From assembly GCA_033977485.1 (NCBI GenBank), contig CM066998.1:57006274-57070273 (forward strand): a stretch of 64,000 bases of DNA, given 5' to 3'. Source of the DNA: Hydrangea macrophylla (lineage: Eukaryota > Streptophyta > Magnoliopsida > Cornales > Hydrangeaceae). A program made the translations under genes and the position numbers. Numbering within the stretch: position 1 is the first letter of the stretch; every line of letters begins with the position of its first letter. The notes under the pieces were generated by a model. It did not search any database and had not been told where the DNA came from. It saw nothing but the letters and a program-made list of their open reading frames with translations. Below, one piece after another: positions 34,992-47,740 of this stretch.

Positions 34992-37134
34992 GATGTGATC
35001 ATAATTTTTAAGTGGGTATTAACTCACTAAGGTGATAGGGGTGTTCAGTTTGGAACCCAGTGGTAGGCCAAGTGGCAGTCCCAGTTTGGGACAGTTATGA
35101 GAGCACCTCGTGTGATGGGACAGATATGCGAAGTAATTCTTATGTGCTTAAATATTTATGAAGGCATATATGAATATTTTATTATGTTGTTTTAGTGACA
35201 TTTTAATTATTAGAGGCCACTGTTGTGGTCTGTTAGGGATACTTTTGTGAGAGCGAAATGGACACATTGTATAATTAGTAGGTTAATTAGCAACTTCATA
35301 AAATTATGTGAGACCACTTATGGAACCATGCATGACATAGACAAACACCCATTTATGTTTGGGATAATTTTAATAAGTTACATTAACTTGCAGGGGTATA
35401 AATGTAAAATTGAAAAAGCTTGGGAATGCAAACATAGAAACTATAACACGTGGCTTGCATGCCACATGACACATGCCGGATGACTCATCAAGAGTCATCA
35501 TCCTCATTTTCTTTGTTAGATTAATTACAGAGAAAGTCTGCATAGAAATTCTCGACAACGAAATTGACGGCGGCGTTCTCGACCTAGGACATTAACAAAG
35601 TACAAATCTGGCAAGAGGGATCAACAAGTTATCGAAAATTGTTTTTTCTCGAATCTAAGAATTTGGTTCAAGTCAAGGGACAAGGAGAATCTCTTCATTA
35701 TCTGATTAAAAGAAATATCTTAAATCTATGTCGAATTGATAGGTGTACATGATACACCGATTGACGTGCGGTTTGATGATCAATTTCAAAACAAACTATA
35801 TATTTGGACTCCTAGGGGTGATTGTAACATAGTGGTATAAATATTATTGTGTTTTGAGACAATTTTTCTATGCCCAAATTTGGGAGCTTAGCTCATAATT
35901 TGTAATTTATATATAGGAATTGCACCAAGAATTTGTTAGGGACTTAATTCTGCAATTATAAGTGAAATCTTCAAGGTGAGTGACAATAATTATAGAATTT
36001 GGATAATTGAGTGTTTGAGATGATCTTTGTGATGACTAGCATGTCTATTTGTTTAATTTAGCATGTTTAGTTATTATTGGGAGGACCCACATGGTTAATA
36101 AGATCCATGTACTTGGCAATAGCATGGTATGATGAATTATTTGAGCATGTTGAGTTGTATATTTGGGTCAAATGAGGACTTGTACTTGCCATCAAAGTTT
36201 TGAGCATGTGGCCGGTACTCGCACTCCCGGAGACCATAGTGATGTGTAGAAAGATGAGATTAAGCATGTCTATTATTCATGTTTATAATTGTTGGCATTC
36301 ACCAGCATATAGCTGATATAGTGTAGCGGCATTTGAATAACCATTGTAGGTTATAAAGGCAAGTCGGTGAAAGAATGAAGAAATGGAAATCAGCAAGGAA
36401 CGCAGGAATTTGGGGATGGCTTTAGTTAATGTAGTTAACTTGATGTATTTTGGTTTAGACTTGTAATATAGTAGCTTTTGGTGCAGATTTTGGGAATCTA
36501 AGATATTATCTAACTTATGTATCATACATAGAACATATGTACGAGTTTAACTTGGTGTTAATCTAGCTACACCAGTTAGTTAGTTATACTTATAGTTTTG
36601 GAATCAAGTAATGATTGTTGGTTGTCAAGTTCATCTTTTGCAAAATTGGTAGGAGTGTAATTATGTTGGTTACATTGAGTTTGATTGCGTTTTGGAAGAT
36701 ATTGATAAAGTTTAGGTATGGTGTTATTTTATTGATCAGGAGTTTGCTGTAGAATTGGGTTCTACTACTACAAACCAATCGACCGGGTGTCTAGTCTAGT
36801 TGACTGGATCGTGTAGCAGATTACCAATTCTAGAGTTGGGGTGTTCAGTCAACCAGGCTCAGGGTTCAGTCAACTAGGCCTCTAGAAGTTTAGTCGATCG
36901 GATCAATTAGTCGATCGGACCAAAGGGATTCCCAGAATGTGCTCTCTGTAGTTTTCATTTCCAGTCGACTGGACTACCCTGTTTCAAAATGATTTGATTA
37001 AAAAGTGTTTAAAATGGGAGGGACTTTCTATAACTCAGATCTTAAGCTTAATAATGGATCTTTAGGGGTATAATGGGAGCCTTGGTGGCATGCCACATGT
37101 CCTAGAATCGTATATGCTGTTCCGAGGCATGACA
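34992..37134 (+). repeat. 5' LTR of the Tekay element, missing its first ~66 bp
   Basis: Starts at GATGTGATCATAATT, which in the 3' LTR lies at 53572, 66 bp in from the LTR start TGTAACACCCGC. It ends TCCGAGGCATGACA. Relative to the 3' LTR it keeps about 180 bp near 35585-35760 and lacks about 100 bp corresponding to about 54600-54705. A GTCGAC-type island lies at 36778-36980. Confidence 0.85.
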
Positions 37135-37139
37135 TTTAG

Positions 37140-37153
37140 TGGTATCATAGCAA
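37140..37153 (+). other. tRNA-iMet primer-binding site of the Tekay element
   Basis: TGGTATCATAGCAA, one change from TGGTATCAGAGCAA, lies five bases after the LTR end. Confidence 0.85.
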
Positions 37154-37538
37154 TAGGCTTAGAACTTTGGATACGAGAGACGACGACTTGAGTGAACATG
37201 GCTATAATGGGTAACTTAGATGCATTGCATGAATACACTTGGATAATAATGTTGAGATTTGATTATTGCATGTTATATCGGCATAGCATGCATGGCATTT
37301 ATGTGAGTTGATTCACAGGTAAGAAATACAGACCCAAACCGAGAACACACCACATTCAAGATTAGATCATTTGGAGGATATTGTAAGTAATTTTGTAAGA
37401 GCCTCCAGTGATAGAATACCAACGGGTGAGAATAGACCTACAAATCCACAACATGAATGGGGAATCATTGAGCAATTCTATAAATGGAAACCTATTTAAT
37501 TTGAGTGAGGTCTGGATACTTCATTGGCCGATCATTAG

Positions 37539-38390
37539 TTAATTGCTATGGAACGTATTTCCTGAGCTGTGGATTATATAGATGCTGAAAAGATTATGTG
37601 TGCCACCGATACCCTTAAAGGGGGAGCTGAGAGTTGGTGGACTAATCAAATTGCCCATGGATCGCGAGAGATGTGGAGGAGGTTTGAAAAAGAGTTCAAC
37701 AAACGATATATTCTGGCATCGACAAAGACAGAATTGAGTCGAGAATTTGCAAATCTGCAACAAGGGAATATGACCGTCAATGAATATGTCCTAAGGTACA
37801 ATGATTTACTTCATTTCGGATACCGGTCTGTTCCATGGGAAGTAGATTAAGCTCGAAAGTTTAAGGAGGGATTGGGGGATAACATTCGCAACCGTGTTGA
37901 TATGCTTCAACACCAAAAAGTAGCTGATGTTCAAGATGTGGCTTTGATAGTGGAGAGGGATATTGAGAAATTCAAACAAGGGCAGCAAGGTAAGCGAGTG
38001 TATGAGGACAAAGGGAAGGGGCAAGGGTTCTCTAAGGGGACATTTTCACAAGGTTCAGGCTCCGATGCAAGAAGTCAAGGGAGAAATACCTATTTTGGGG
38101 AGACTACCCCCATTGTGCCTATGCAACCCACGACACATGGAAGTTTGCCACCAAACTCTGGTGTGCAATATTTGTAAGAAATTGGGGCATGTTGCAAGAT
38201 TTTGTCTGCAAGTAAGAGCTCAGAGTAGTGGAAGTTCTAATCTAGATATGAGAGGAAGATGCTACACTTGTGGTATGCCGGGATATCAGGCCAAAGACTT
38301 TTTAGCGAAGAAGCAACAAGGTTTAAAGTCAATGGCTACAACTGGGGCAAGGTCCGGAACTAACATGGATAAGGGAAGGGGGCATTGAGC
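37539..38390 (+). pseudogene. Tekay gag
   Basis: The gag core (DTLKGGAESWWTNQIAHG, FEKEFNKRYI, FANLQQGNMTVNEYVLRYNDL) is followed by a frame change. A complete zinc knuckle CNICKKLGHVARFC comes next, then a second, degenerate one (CYTCGMPGYQAKDFL). Stops at 37848-37850 and elsewhere inactivate it. Confidence 0.85.
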
Positions 38391-38413
38391 CAAGGCAAGG
38401 GAGGTTTTATTAC

Positions 38414-38800
38414 TTGGCACCGGGAGACATTTTAGCTACTGACTCCGTCGTATTAGGTATATTACCGATTTGTTCACATCCGGCTCATTTTTTAATAAAT
38501 TCGGGGTTGACACATTCATTTGATGCACGTGAGTTTGTTAAACATTTACATAGCATGTCCGAACCCTTAGGATATGATTTGTTGGTATTTTTACCTCTTA
38601 AGGAACCAATGATGACTTCTTCCATTTTCAAGGCAATGTAATAATCAGGTATATGATAGAGAGTTGACCATTGATTTGATACCGTTGACTGTTAATTATT
38701 TTGATGTAATTCTGGGCATGGATTGGTTATCCATGAACCAAGCCTTCATTGATTGTGAACGGAAAAGAGTTGTTTTTCGAACACCATGACAGGGGGAGTT
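38414..38800 (+). pseudogene. Tekay protease (active site lost)
   Basis: HPAHFLINSGLTHSFDAREF corresponds to the family's DSGATHSF, with Asp replaced by Asn. VNYFDVILGMDWLSMNQAFI is the conserved LGMDWL block. Stops interrupt it. Confidence 0.82.
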
Positions 38801-38993
38801 TATCTTTTAGGGAATTGGTGTCGTAGCACCACCATTTTTGGTATCAACAATTCGGGCGAGTAGATTGTTTAAACAAGTTTGTCAGGAATTCCTATGTTCA
38901 ATAATTGACACACGTGTTACGGGCACTAAGGTAGAAGACATATTAGTGGTACAATAGTTTTCAAATGTATTTTCCGAGGACTTGCCAGATTAG

Positions 38994-39554
38994 TTGATTG
39001 AACGAGAAATTGAATTCACTATTGAAGTAGCTTCGGGAACTCAACTAGTGTCGAAGACACCATACAGAATGGCACCGATGGAACTCAAGGAATTAAAAAT
39101 TCAGCTGCTTGTATTCGTAGACAAGGGATTTGTTAGACCTAGTGTATTGTCGTGGGGTGCACCGGTCTTATTCGTTAGAAGAAAGATGGAACCATGATAA
39201 TGTGCATTGATTACCGCGAACTAAATAAGCTAACTATCAAAACAAGTATCCGTTGTCCAGAATTGATGATCTATTCGATCAACTTCAAGGAGCCTAGGTA
39301 TTTTCCAAAATCGACTTGCGATCAGGCTATCACCAGCTAAGGGTAAAGGAAGAGGATGTGGAAAAGACTGCATTTAGGACCTGCTATGGCCACTATGAGT
39401 TTCTTGTCATGTCATTTTGGGTTACTAATGCACCGACATCATTTATGGATTTGATGAACTGGGTATTTAAAGATTACTTGGACGAGTTTGTGATTGTTTT
39501 CATTGATAACATTTTTGATGTATTTCAAGAATGTAGAAGACCATGAAAGACATC
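38994..39554 (+). pseudogene. Tekay reverse transcriptase, 5' part
   Basis: [20 protein letters not shown] through [20 protein letters not shown], a damaged CIDYRELN region, then [20 protein letters not shown] and FIDN (family FIDD). It stops at HERH, where the solo LTR begins. The next codons resume at 51192. Confidence 0.85.
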
Positions 39555-42112
39555 TGTAGACACCCAATTTTGACCACACTGATAGGATTTAGGGTGGACA
39601 ACATCTTAGAGGATTCGATAATGAAAAGTACCCCGTGGAAGGTACAGGATTCCACACAATCGAAAGATCAAACTTCGGGAAGTGACTTCAAGCTCAGAAA
39701 AGCCCTTTTCCATGGATAAATCTCGGTTTTGTCAAAATCGTCTCTTAGAATTCATATTCACTCAGGGTTATGTGAACGTTAAGTATTCTAAATGCAGTAT
39801 TCTAGGTATCCAGAGATTCAATTTCATATAAATGTTCAAACTCGATGCACTTTTGAAAGCAATTTTGAAAAAGACATCGTTTGATTTCAAACGACGACAA
39901 AAGTTTCGGAGGACATCCGGGCTTCAATTGGACTCCGATTCTCATTTCAAAACCTCTTAGAATATTTTAATACTAAAATTCAACCTGACAGATTTCCAAC
40001 GGTACATAAACGGACAATTTCGGACACCAAACAGCATTTTTACAAAAATCTGGAAAAGCAGTGCACGTAATTTTTGAAACAGGCTTGTGGGTGACCAGAG
40101 AGACCCAAAAAATAGGTGGCGGTTTTGGGTATGGGAGTGGCGGGTCCCACCATAACCATCACCTATATAGGGTGTTCTCCATCACATTTTTTTGGTTCCG
40201 GACTCTTCTAGAAGGCTCCCACTGTGAGGAAATTGCCTGGAAATTGCGTTTAGACACCAAAATGGCCATTTTAACCCTTTTTTGCTCTCTAAAAATCCAG
40301 TTTTAACCCTGTAACTTAAGAGCTAAGTCTTTAAAACTCTATATATAGATCCATATGAGATCATCTTGGATACCTTGGAGATCACACAAGAGATAGATAA
40401 GAGAGTATACACAAGTATATACAAGAGAATATACACGACACTACAGGAAAAAGGCCCTTTTTCCACGCAAAAAAAGTGTCGAGAATAAGAAAAAAGCGTC
40501 GCAAAAACTTTTTTTGGCGCTTTTCCCGGCGGTCGGGTAACCGACCGAGAAAAAGGGGGTGGTAAATACTTTCCGGCGGTTGTGCAAACCGCCAGAAGTT
40601 TTTTCGACGCCATTTCCGACGCTTTTGTCACTGTAGAGAAATGATTTATTTGTGACACTTGTTGTCCACAGAAAATAAGTGTCGGAAAAAACTATTCTCG
40701 ACAAAAAATTAGTGCCAAAAAAAGTAATGTACTCGACGGTTTCCAAGTGTAGAAATAATAAAATTGCGACTATAGTTATAGTGACGGAAATGATCTCATT
40801 TTTGACATTTCATCAAGTGTAGAAAAAACCTTATTCCGACGGTTAAAAAGTGTGTTACTAGCTTTGTCCCGACAATCTATCAAAGGTGACAAATGCTATT
40901 CCAATGCTTGATAATGCCGAGCTATTATAATCATACTAATCACAAAATGGAATCCTGCCTTGTTACCGATTACTTCAAATAAATATCTCGTATACAAAAT
41001 TCTGATATATATTAATAAACTCTACTAACAAACTAATTCACATAGACAAATCACCTTTACAATAACCATAAAATACAATAAAATCCCAACTATCATTAAT
41101 AATATGTGAAAGTACATTGAGTCGATTTCAATAAGAAATAAAAAGGGCATTATCTGCACTCTTTAGCAAGCCTTGTATCTATTCGTCTGCATCATCAGTC
41201 ATAACCTAGCTACAAAATAAAAGAAAAGAAAAAAAAAATAAAAACAAGTTTCAATCATAGTAAATCACAATTACTAAACAAAATAACATATGCAAAACCA
41301 GTACATGTATTTTCTAAATTACTCACCTCATGAGATGGATTGATAAGTTTGTGATGAAGGCACATCAGTAGGCTGCAATGGTGGATGCGAAAGAGATAAT
41401 TGTGATGGTCTGTACTATGACTAGATGCTTCGAGATCCTATAAATTAGGCCAAAAAGATTTTTTTTAGCTCTTTAACCCAACACCCATTGTAGAAATATC
41501 ATAAACGAACATATTTATAAAATCAATTGTGGGCAATGCACCTAAAAGCTTGAATTCTCTAGGTCAGTTTAAATTTTTTTACAATATTAAGCAATTAGTC
41601 TCACCTAGAACTTCACATACATATCTACCTTGGCATGTAATGAAGTTGCTCTCAACTCAATTCCAAATTAGTTCATAAGAAGACTGATTACAAACATGAG
41701 TCTTCAATTCGTTTTTGCAGCTTCAAAGTGGGTTTCAAACTTTAAAAACAAAGTGGTGTTCAAAGCTACAATTTTTTTGGGAGCCAAGGTCATAAATGTT
41801 ATAACTTTGACAACCACTTCAGTTTTTAAGCAAAGTAGTTTTTAATGTTACATCATTTTGGGACCTAGATAAAAACATTTGAGATCAACTATAATATCTT
41901 AGGACTCAAACCACTAGTATGCAAGTAAACAACTAGGATGTATCATAGTATTTCTTCTATGAAAATAAATAACCCAATACATAAATACAAGTCCTCTTTT
42001 TATACTAATAATTATAATATCTTGTAAATAAAGAAAGGTAACAAATATATAAAATACAATACAATATGATCACACTAGAAGTTAACAATAGACCATCACT
42101 TGTGAAAAGAAG

Positions 42113-42330
42113 AGTAATGCTATGGCTCACAAATTTTGTATCCCAAACGAGGTTTTAACACATGGAGAAGTGGGACCACTTTCAATAATGATATCCTAGC
42201 CGTATTTGTATCCTAAAAGTTTTGGATTTGTCGCATTGTCGTCTCCTATCGTACCCATATCCGTGTGCTGTATGGTGTCATCTGTGTTGGGAATCAAATT
42301 TGGGATACAAAAATGGGACACAGCATTACT
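42113..42330. mobile_element. MITE with AGTAATGCTATG ends, copy 1
   Basis: Left arm AGTAATGCTATGGCTCACAA, right arm ending ATGGGACACAGCATTACT. About 35 bp at each end are imperfect inverted repeats (TTTTGTATCCCAAA with TTTGGGATACAAAA). No ORF. Confidence 0.75.
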
Positions 42331-42357
42331 AAACAAAAAGTGAAGAGTTAGCTAAAG

Positions 42358-42552
42358 GGTAAAGTCATGGTTCCCAAACTCATATTTCCCAAATTGGTAT
42401 CTTAAATTTGGTTCCCAACGGTTTGGTAACGGGATCATCTAAAACAACTTCCAGCAAAAATCAAAGAATTTCACTATTGTTGAATGTAGTCTCAATGCCA
42501 TTTGTATTGAAAACCAAATTTGGAATACAAATTTAGAAAACATAGCATTACC
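42358..42552. mobile_element. MITE with AGTAATGCTATG ends, copy 2 (degraded)
   Basis: Left GGTAAAGTCATGGTTCCCAA, right TTTAGAAAACATAGCATTACC, the same family as the neighbouring copies. Confidence 0.55.
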
Positions 42553-42632
42553 TTGACTAAATGTTAGTCTAAAAAATAGAGATTAAAACCATGTAAATAA
42601 CTTACTCAAAGTTTGATGTTTTCAAACCCTTT

Positions 42633-42663
<31 letters not shown>

Positions 42664-42891
42664 CCTTCAAATCAAATGGGTTGTTCAATACCAAAACACT
42701 ACAAACAGATTCAGGCAAATAAACCAATCATAATCATGATCAGTCTAGATTATAAATACACTTCAATTGATTAAATCATAAATGCATCACAAATCATGAA
42801 TCTAAGGCTATACATATGGCGACAACACATCAAAAGACTGCATTTTTTTTTCTTTGGAATAAATCAAAAGACTCATAACAAATTACAAAAC

Positions 42892-43138
42892 CTAAGCCAA
42901 CAACTTAGTCAAAATCAGAGAAGCTACCAACCAAAATTCGAAGGATAGATGAGTATTACTTACAGGGGAGAGTAGAGGTAACAGTGCAAAATCGATGGCT
43001 TCCGTCAGTGGACAAATGAGAGCAGTGGGCGTGGAGTGGTTTGATCGTGAGAGGGAGGGAGAGCTGGTTGCCGATCGTGTGAGAGAGGGCATCGTTAGAA
43101 AACCCTAACTCAATCAAACTACTAATACAACAATACAT
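42892..43138 (-). other. small ORF of unknown meaning in the CACTA left arm
   Basis: A 66-codon open frame with Ser/Leu-rich composition and no recognised domain. It could be a relic of the transposon's own gene or a chance ORF. Confidence 0.15.
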
Positions 43139-43384
43139 GGTTTTGAACTTTTCCTTTCAAAACCGTCACTTTTCTTTTTCTTTTTTCTTTTTTTATTATT
43201 ATTTTTTTGTTAGTAATTTGGCCTTTCCACCTATTTGAGCGACGGTGCCGTACCTATATGAGCGACGATGTCGTTTAATTTATTTATTAAATTTTTTTTT
43301 TGTTATAATAGTTTTAGGATTGATTTGGGAATGGTGGAAAAATAAATTTTTTTTTTGTAAACCAAAAACTAAGGATTTTTGGGG

Positions 43385-43617
43385 AGTAATGCTATGCTTC
43401 CCAAATCTAAATCCCAATTTTTCATCCCAATTTCTAAATAATGTGGCACCAATCAAATTCAGTAGACCCACTGACCACTGTGGGGTCACTTCAACATCCT
43501 CTAATCAAAATTCAGTGGATCCACTGACCACTATGGGGTCACTTCAACATCCTCCAATCAAAATCCTCTGCAACATCATTTGGGATGAGTTTTGAATCTG
43601 GGAAGCACAACATTACT
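43385..43617. mobile_element. MITE with AGTAATGCTATG ends, copy 3
   Basis: Left AGTAATGCTATGCTTCCCAA, right TGGGAAGCACAACATTACT. Inside are two tandem copies of a ~58-bp unit containing CCACTGACCACT and GGGGTCACTTCAACATCCTC. Confidence 0.75.
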
Positions 43618-43850
43618 CTTATTTGGGAAGGTACAAAAGCAACTCTTTGTTTCAAAATTGATCTCTGGACCGAATCACGTCCTCTTTTAAGTAATCCCAA
43701 ACAACCCCTAAAACTATATATATCTACTATCTTATAAGAATAGGGCAGGTGAAATTCAACCGCTTTCTAAAGCTGCACGAATTTTATGAAGTGCCGACTT
43801 TGCCCCTGCTTTTATCTGATGTGTTACTATTCTGCCCATGAAAACAATGC

Positions 43851-43851
<1 letters not shown>

Positions 43852-43898
<47 letters not shown>
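43852..43898. repeat. TC/CT microsatellite
   Basis: About 23 CT units just inside the Helitron 5' end. The following pyrimidine-rich stretch up to about 44270 resembles a plant 5' UTR and may be part of a captured gene. Confidence 0.9.
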
Positions 43899-43899
<1 letters not shown>

Positions 43900-45732
43900 T
43901 TTTGGACACTTCCCTGCTCCTTTCAGTGTCTGCTCTCTCGCTCATGAGAGCTTTTGCCTCTCTCTAGGTTATTTGATCTCTCTATCTGCCTTCCTCTTTC
44001 TCTTCTCTTCCCCTGTGCTCTCTCCCTCTACCAATCCCTAGCCCTCTCGCCTTTGGAATTCGACCTCTATAATTCTCTTTAATCTCCTTCTGCCTCACAA
44101 TCCTTCTCCTTCTCGTCAGATTTGATCGATTTTTGTGCTTTCAACCTAAACTGAAACTCAAATATACCACCACATAAATCCGAGGTTCATTCAACGGGCC
44201 CAATCACCAGCGACATATCTCTGGATCATCGACCGCTACTCGATGCTTCTATATCGATCAATCTCTCCATGGAAGCAGGCCATACAATTCTAGGGTTTGC
44301 ACAATCCAACTCTGGTTATTGCTACGCTGGTTGTAGTGAACAAGTCCAGTTGGTATGGTACGTTGTTTAATTTTAGTTACAATTGTCAAGGTTCACAATT
44401 TAGTGACTGTTATGACATATCAGCTAATTGCCAAAATAAACTCAAAGTGGCATGGGTTGTGTTATTTTGCAATTCGATGGATGGGGAAGCTTGTTAATTA
44501 ATTGAACTACAAATCTTGCACACACCAGTTTCTTCTGGTTTTGCATTCTTCTGTTTCAAATTGTTTCATAAATTTGATGTTAGTTGTTCAAATTATCAAA
44601 ACCTATGAGATATGTATGATTTGTTAATTCCGTCATCCATTACATACTTGCTTTCTTAAATATATAATATATATATTCACTTCCTTGGAAGACATAACCT
44701 AATAAATTTTGTATACTGTGGAGAGGGACAAGACTTGTATGCTTTTTTGCTTTCATCGGCAAACGTTGAAGTGGTCTCACCATCATTGAGCTTGGGATAC
44801 AAATTTGGAAAACATAGTCTTACTCATTTTTGTATTACTTCCAACTAACTCTTAGGGATCCCTCTATTTCTCCAAGGTATGTTGGTAACCGTTAATTCAA
44901 ACAACTCTTCCAAACCCTAACTCTCCCTCTCTCAATTCCTAGCTACAAGAGTGGATTCATGCCGAGGAGTAAAGATATCTCCCAGAAGAAACGAAATAAC
45001 TGAAACAATGAGAGTGAATAATGAACTGCGCAAACTTTTATATAACTATTTAGCTCCTGCACCTATTTTTTTTTAAATGGTTTGGACCTGCGTGACTTTT
45101 TCTTTTTCCTTAGCAAGCATACTGTCTTTTTCTAACTTTTTGACTTTCCTTCCTTTAGGTGTGAAAAGACAATAACAAAGTTGAACCCTATTATCAAAGA
45201 TTGAGGAACAATTGGGAAATCTATAGGCATCTTCCAACATATTTCTATTTGTATCTTTGTGAATTGAGGAACACAGTTTGGTTTTTAGAATGCTAATACG
45301 ATCAAGTTGTTCAACCAAAGACATTCTTTCATACTTTTTATTTATTTATGATTAATGAAATTAGTTTAACTGATCCTTCAAGGGCTTTTAGATGCTGATT
45401 ACTTCATGCTTGCATGATGTAGATGTGGCATAATTCATAAGATCATGATTTGTAAAAGCTGTGCATATAGGCATTTACCGAAAAATTGTTAGATTCTCAA
45501 TCGAGACTTGCTTGGTTATATTAAATGTGACTTTCGTTTAACTCTTCTATCTTTGGTTTGGTTTTATTTCATTTGCTCTGCGAACTCTGGATATCGTTAA
45601 TAAGTCTAACTGAAATTAAAGTGGAGATTGTTGCATTTTTCCCTCAATATGGCATTTTGTTGAAATTAGGTTATTCTTAATTAGGTTATTGTTCTTTGAT
45701 TGGTTTATGGCATTTTTCCTTGCAACTGACAG

Positions 45733-45812
45733 GACACGAAGATAAGTCGCAGAACATGAAGCCAAACTTGCAGACACGAAGAGAAGTCGCAGAACATGAA
45801 GCCAAACTTGCA
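45733..45812. repeat. 40-bp tandem duplication, possibly exonic
   Basis: Two 40-bp copies starting GACACGAAGAKAAGTCGC. The second copy reads TRREVAEHEAKLAALA in one frame. It follows a pyrimidine-rich stretch ending TTGCAACTGACAG, which resembles an intron acceptor. It may be a captured exon of unknown origin. The first copy has a TAA in that frame. Confidence 0.7.
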
Positions 45813-45990
45813 GCATTAGCCTAGCTCTCACATCCTACACATTGAAAAGCTACAAGCAGATCTTGATGCCATCATCAAGGAAAACGAATAACTTTAGGGA
45901 CGCATTCATGGTGCTTGAATCTTTAAACTCGTAAGGTTTTAGTTTCTCTTTCCGCCTTCACACTGGATCAATGTATACTTAAGACTCATA

Positions 45991-46298
45991 GGCCTTGTTT
46001 GGTTATTGAATTTAGTGAGGGAAAAGAAAGGAAAATATTTTCCTTTGTTTGCTTAATAAGGAAATCAATGAGGAAAATAGGAAAGAAAAGAGAATAAGGT
46101 GATAAAGAAATTAAACATTTTGAATGTTGCGAGTCCTTTCCTTTATTTATGTAATTACAATTATATTTTAATATATTTGATTTTTAATGTTATGTAAGCA
46201 TAAAGGAAAACACAAGGTAAACCACGAAGGAATTAGTTTTCCTTCTTGTTCCCTTCCCTTTTCTTTTCCCTCACGAAATCCATGAACCAAACAGAGCC
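45991..46298. mobile_element. Tourist-like MITE
   Basis: Ends GGCCTTGTTTGGTT and AACCAAACAGAGCC, with purine- and pyrimidine-rich arms (GAAAAGAAAGGAAAA against CCCTTTTCTTTTCCC). Flanking bases are ATA and TTA, near the TWA duplication of PIF/Harbinger MITEs but not exact. Confidence 0.65.
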
Positions 46299-46766
46299 TT
46301 AATCAATTAAAATTATGAAATAGACATTGTCTACTTGTTCATTCCCATTTATGTTTAGTACATCCTTGGAAGTTATTTTATTCACAATTCCAATATTAAT
46401 CCTAGACATATTGGAAAGTAGGGAAGTAGTTGTTTCTCAGCTAAATGGGTTGGAAACATTAATATTGGATTCAAATTTGGGAAGCATAGCATAATTCATT
46501 TGTGATCTACACTCTACATGAACTAAATCTTCAAATACTATGGTATCTTATGGTCAATCCGAGTCTTTCTTTAATGAATACATAGTTATTTTCTGATAAT
46601 CACAATGCAACATTTGAAGCAAGAAACATCAAATTTAGCGAAGAACATAGAGATTCTTGAAGTCTTCAAACGGTTGTTGTTATGGTTGTTACTTTCCTTC
46701 CACACTTCTGCCTATTATTCAAAACTCTTGGGCATGATTTGAGTCCATGTTCAGTTGAGGAACTCG

Positions 46767-46864
46767 AGAGATCTGCAAAGACTTATGCCGTTATGAGCCA
46801 CCTAATCCGTGAGAGAACTAAAGCCCTTCACACTGCTGGAAACACCACTGCTGCCATTGGAAAG
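46767..46864 (+). pseudogene. vacuolar H+-pyrophosphatase fragment, exon A
   Basis: MSHLIRERTKALHTAGNTTAAIGK matches the conserved V-PPase stretch with RERTDALDAAGNTTAAIGK. It ends at a GT donor (46865). V-PPase is a tonoplast proton pump driven by pyrophosphate; this is only a captured fragment. The Met is internal, and the sequence before it (ELERSAKTYAV) is not clearly V-PPase. Confidence 0.85.
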
Positions 46865-47458
46865 GTATTTAAGATGTCACTCTAGGTTGTGTTTATTCAT
46901 TCGCTTGATGTAATTGAATTCTTAATTTTTTTAATTCGCCATTCATTAAGATACTAATATGACACACATAACTACACAGTGATGCTACAAATCTAAAAAA
47001 TGTATGGTATGGATAAGCCTAGGACATTAATTGTGTAATATACCAACTACCAAGCCATGTCCACCCTCCCTTTTCTAAACTTTCAAACAAATCCATAATG
47101 TATGTCCCTTTTTATTTTAGGGTGAAATACCTACCCACCGCTTTGCCATCAACAAAAGTGAGTTTCAGAAGGTTAGCATGATAGGACCGCAAGGGTTAAA
47201 ATGTATTTACCCCTTTACTGCATTAAGACATGTGCCTCAAAGTTGTAAAATATTTCTGAAGTACCCACCGTGTTGTGTCATTTGTGTGTCTGGCCTAAGA
47301 TAAATAACACTCATTCTTTGCACGTCTCAGACAGAGAGGCAGCACCCAAATTGGTGTGCACTTACTGCGTACTTGAATCATTTTGCATAAGGTTCATCGA
47401 GGCACTTGATTTTACATTTGTTTTCTACAATTTTTTTACAAGTACATTTGTTTTATAG

Positions 47459-47740
47459 TGATTTTCCATTGGATCAGCTGCACTTGTGTCATTGGCACTA
47501 TTTGATGCTTTTGTTAGTCATGCCGGAGTTTCAACAGTTGATGTCTACACGCCAAAGGTCTTCATCGGTTTGATCGTTAGTGCTATGCTTCCTTACTGGT
47601 TTTCTGCCATGACCATGAAGAGCGTGGGAAGTGCAGCTTTAAAGATGCAAGAGGAAGTGCGAAGGCAGTTCAACACCATTCTAGGTCTCATGGAGGGCAC
47701 TGCCAAGCCTGACTATGCCACTTGTGTTAAGATCTCTTAG
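47459..47740 (+). pseudogene. vacuolar H+-pyrophosphatase fragment, exon B
   Basis: Continues exon A after an intron of about 594 bp (acceptor TTTTATAG). It reads [16 protein letters not shown], then [55 protein letters not shown] and TCVKIS. The first codon is TGA where Gly (GGA) is expected. The fragment ends after KIS and the rest of the gene is absent. The retained intron shows capture from DNA, not from mRNA. Confidence 0.9.

Noticed and set aside
46682..47740. Functional V-PPase gene
   Set aside because: Only two partial exons are present, with a stop at the second exon's first codon, inside Helitron ends.
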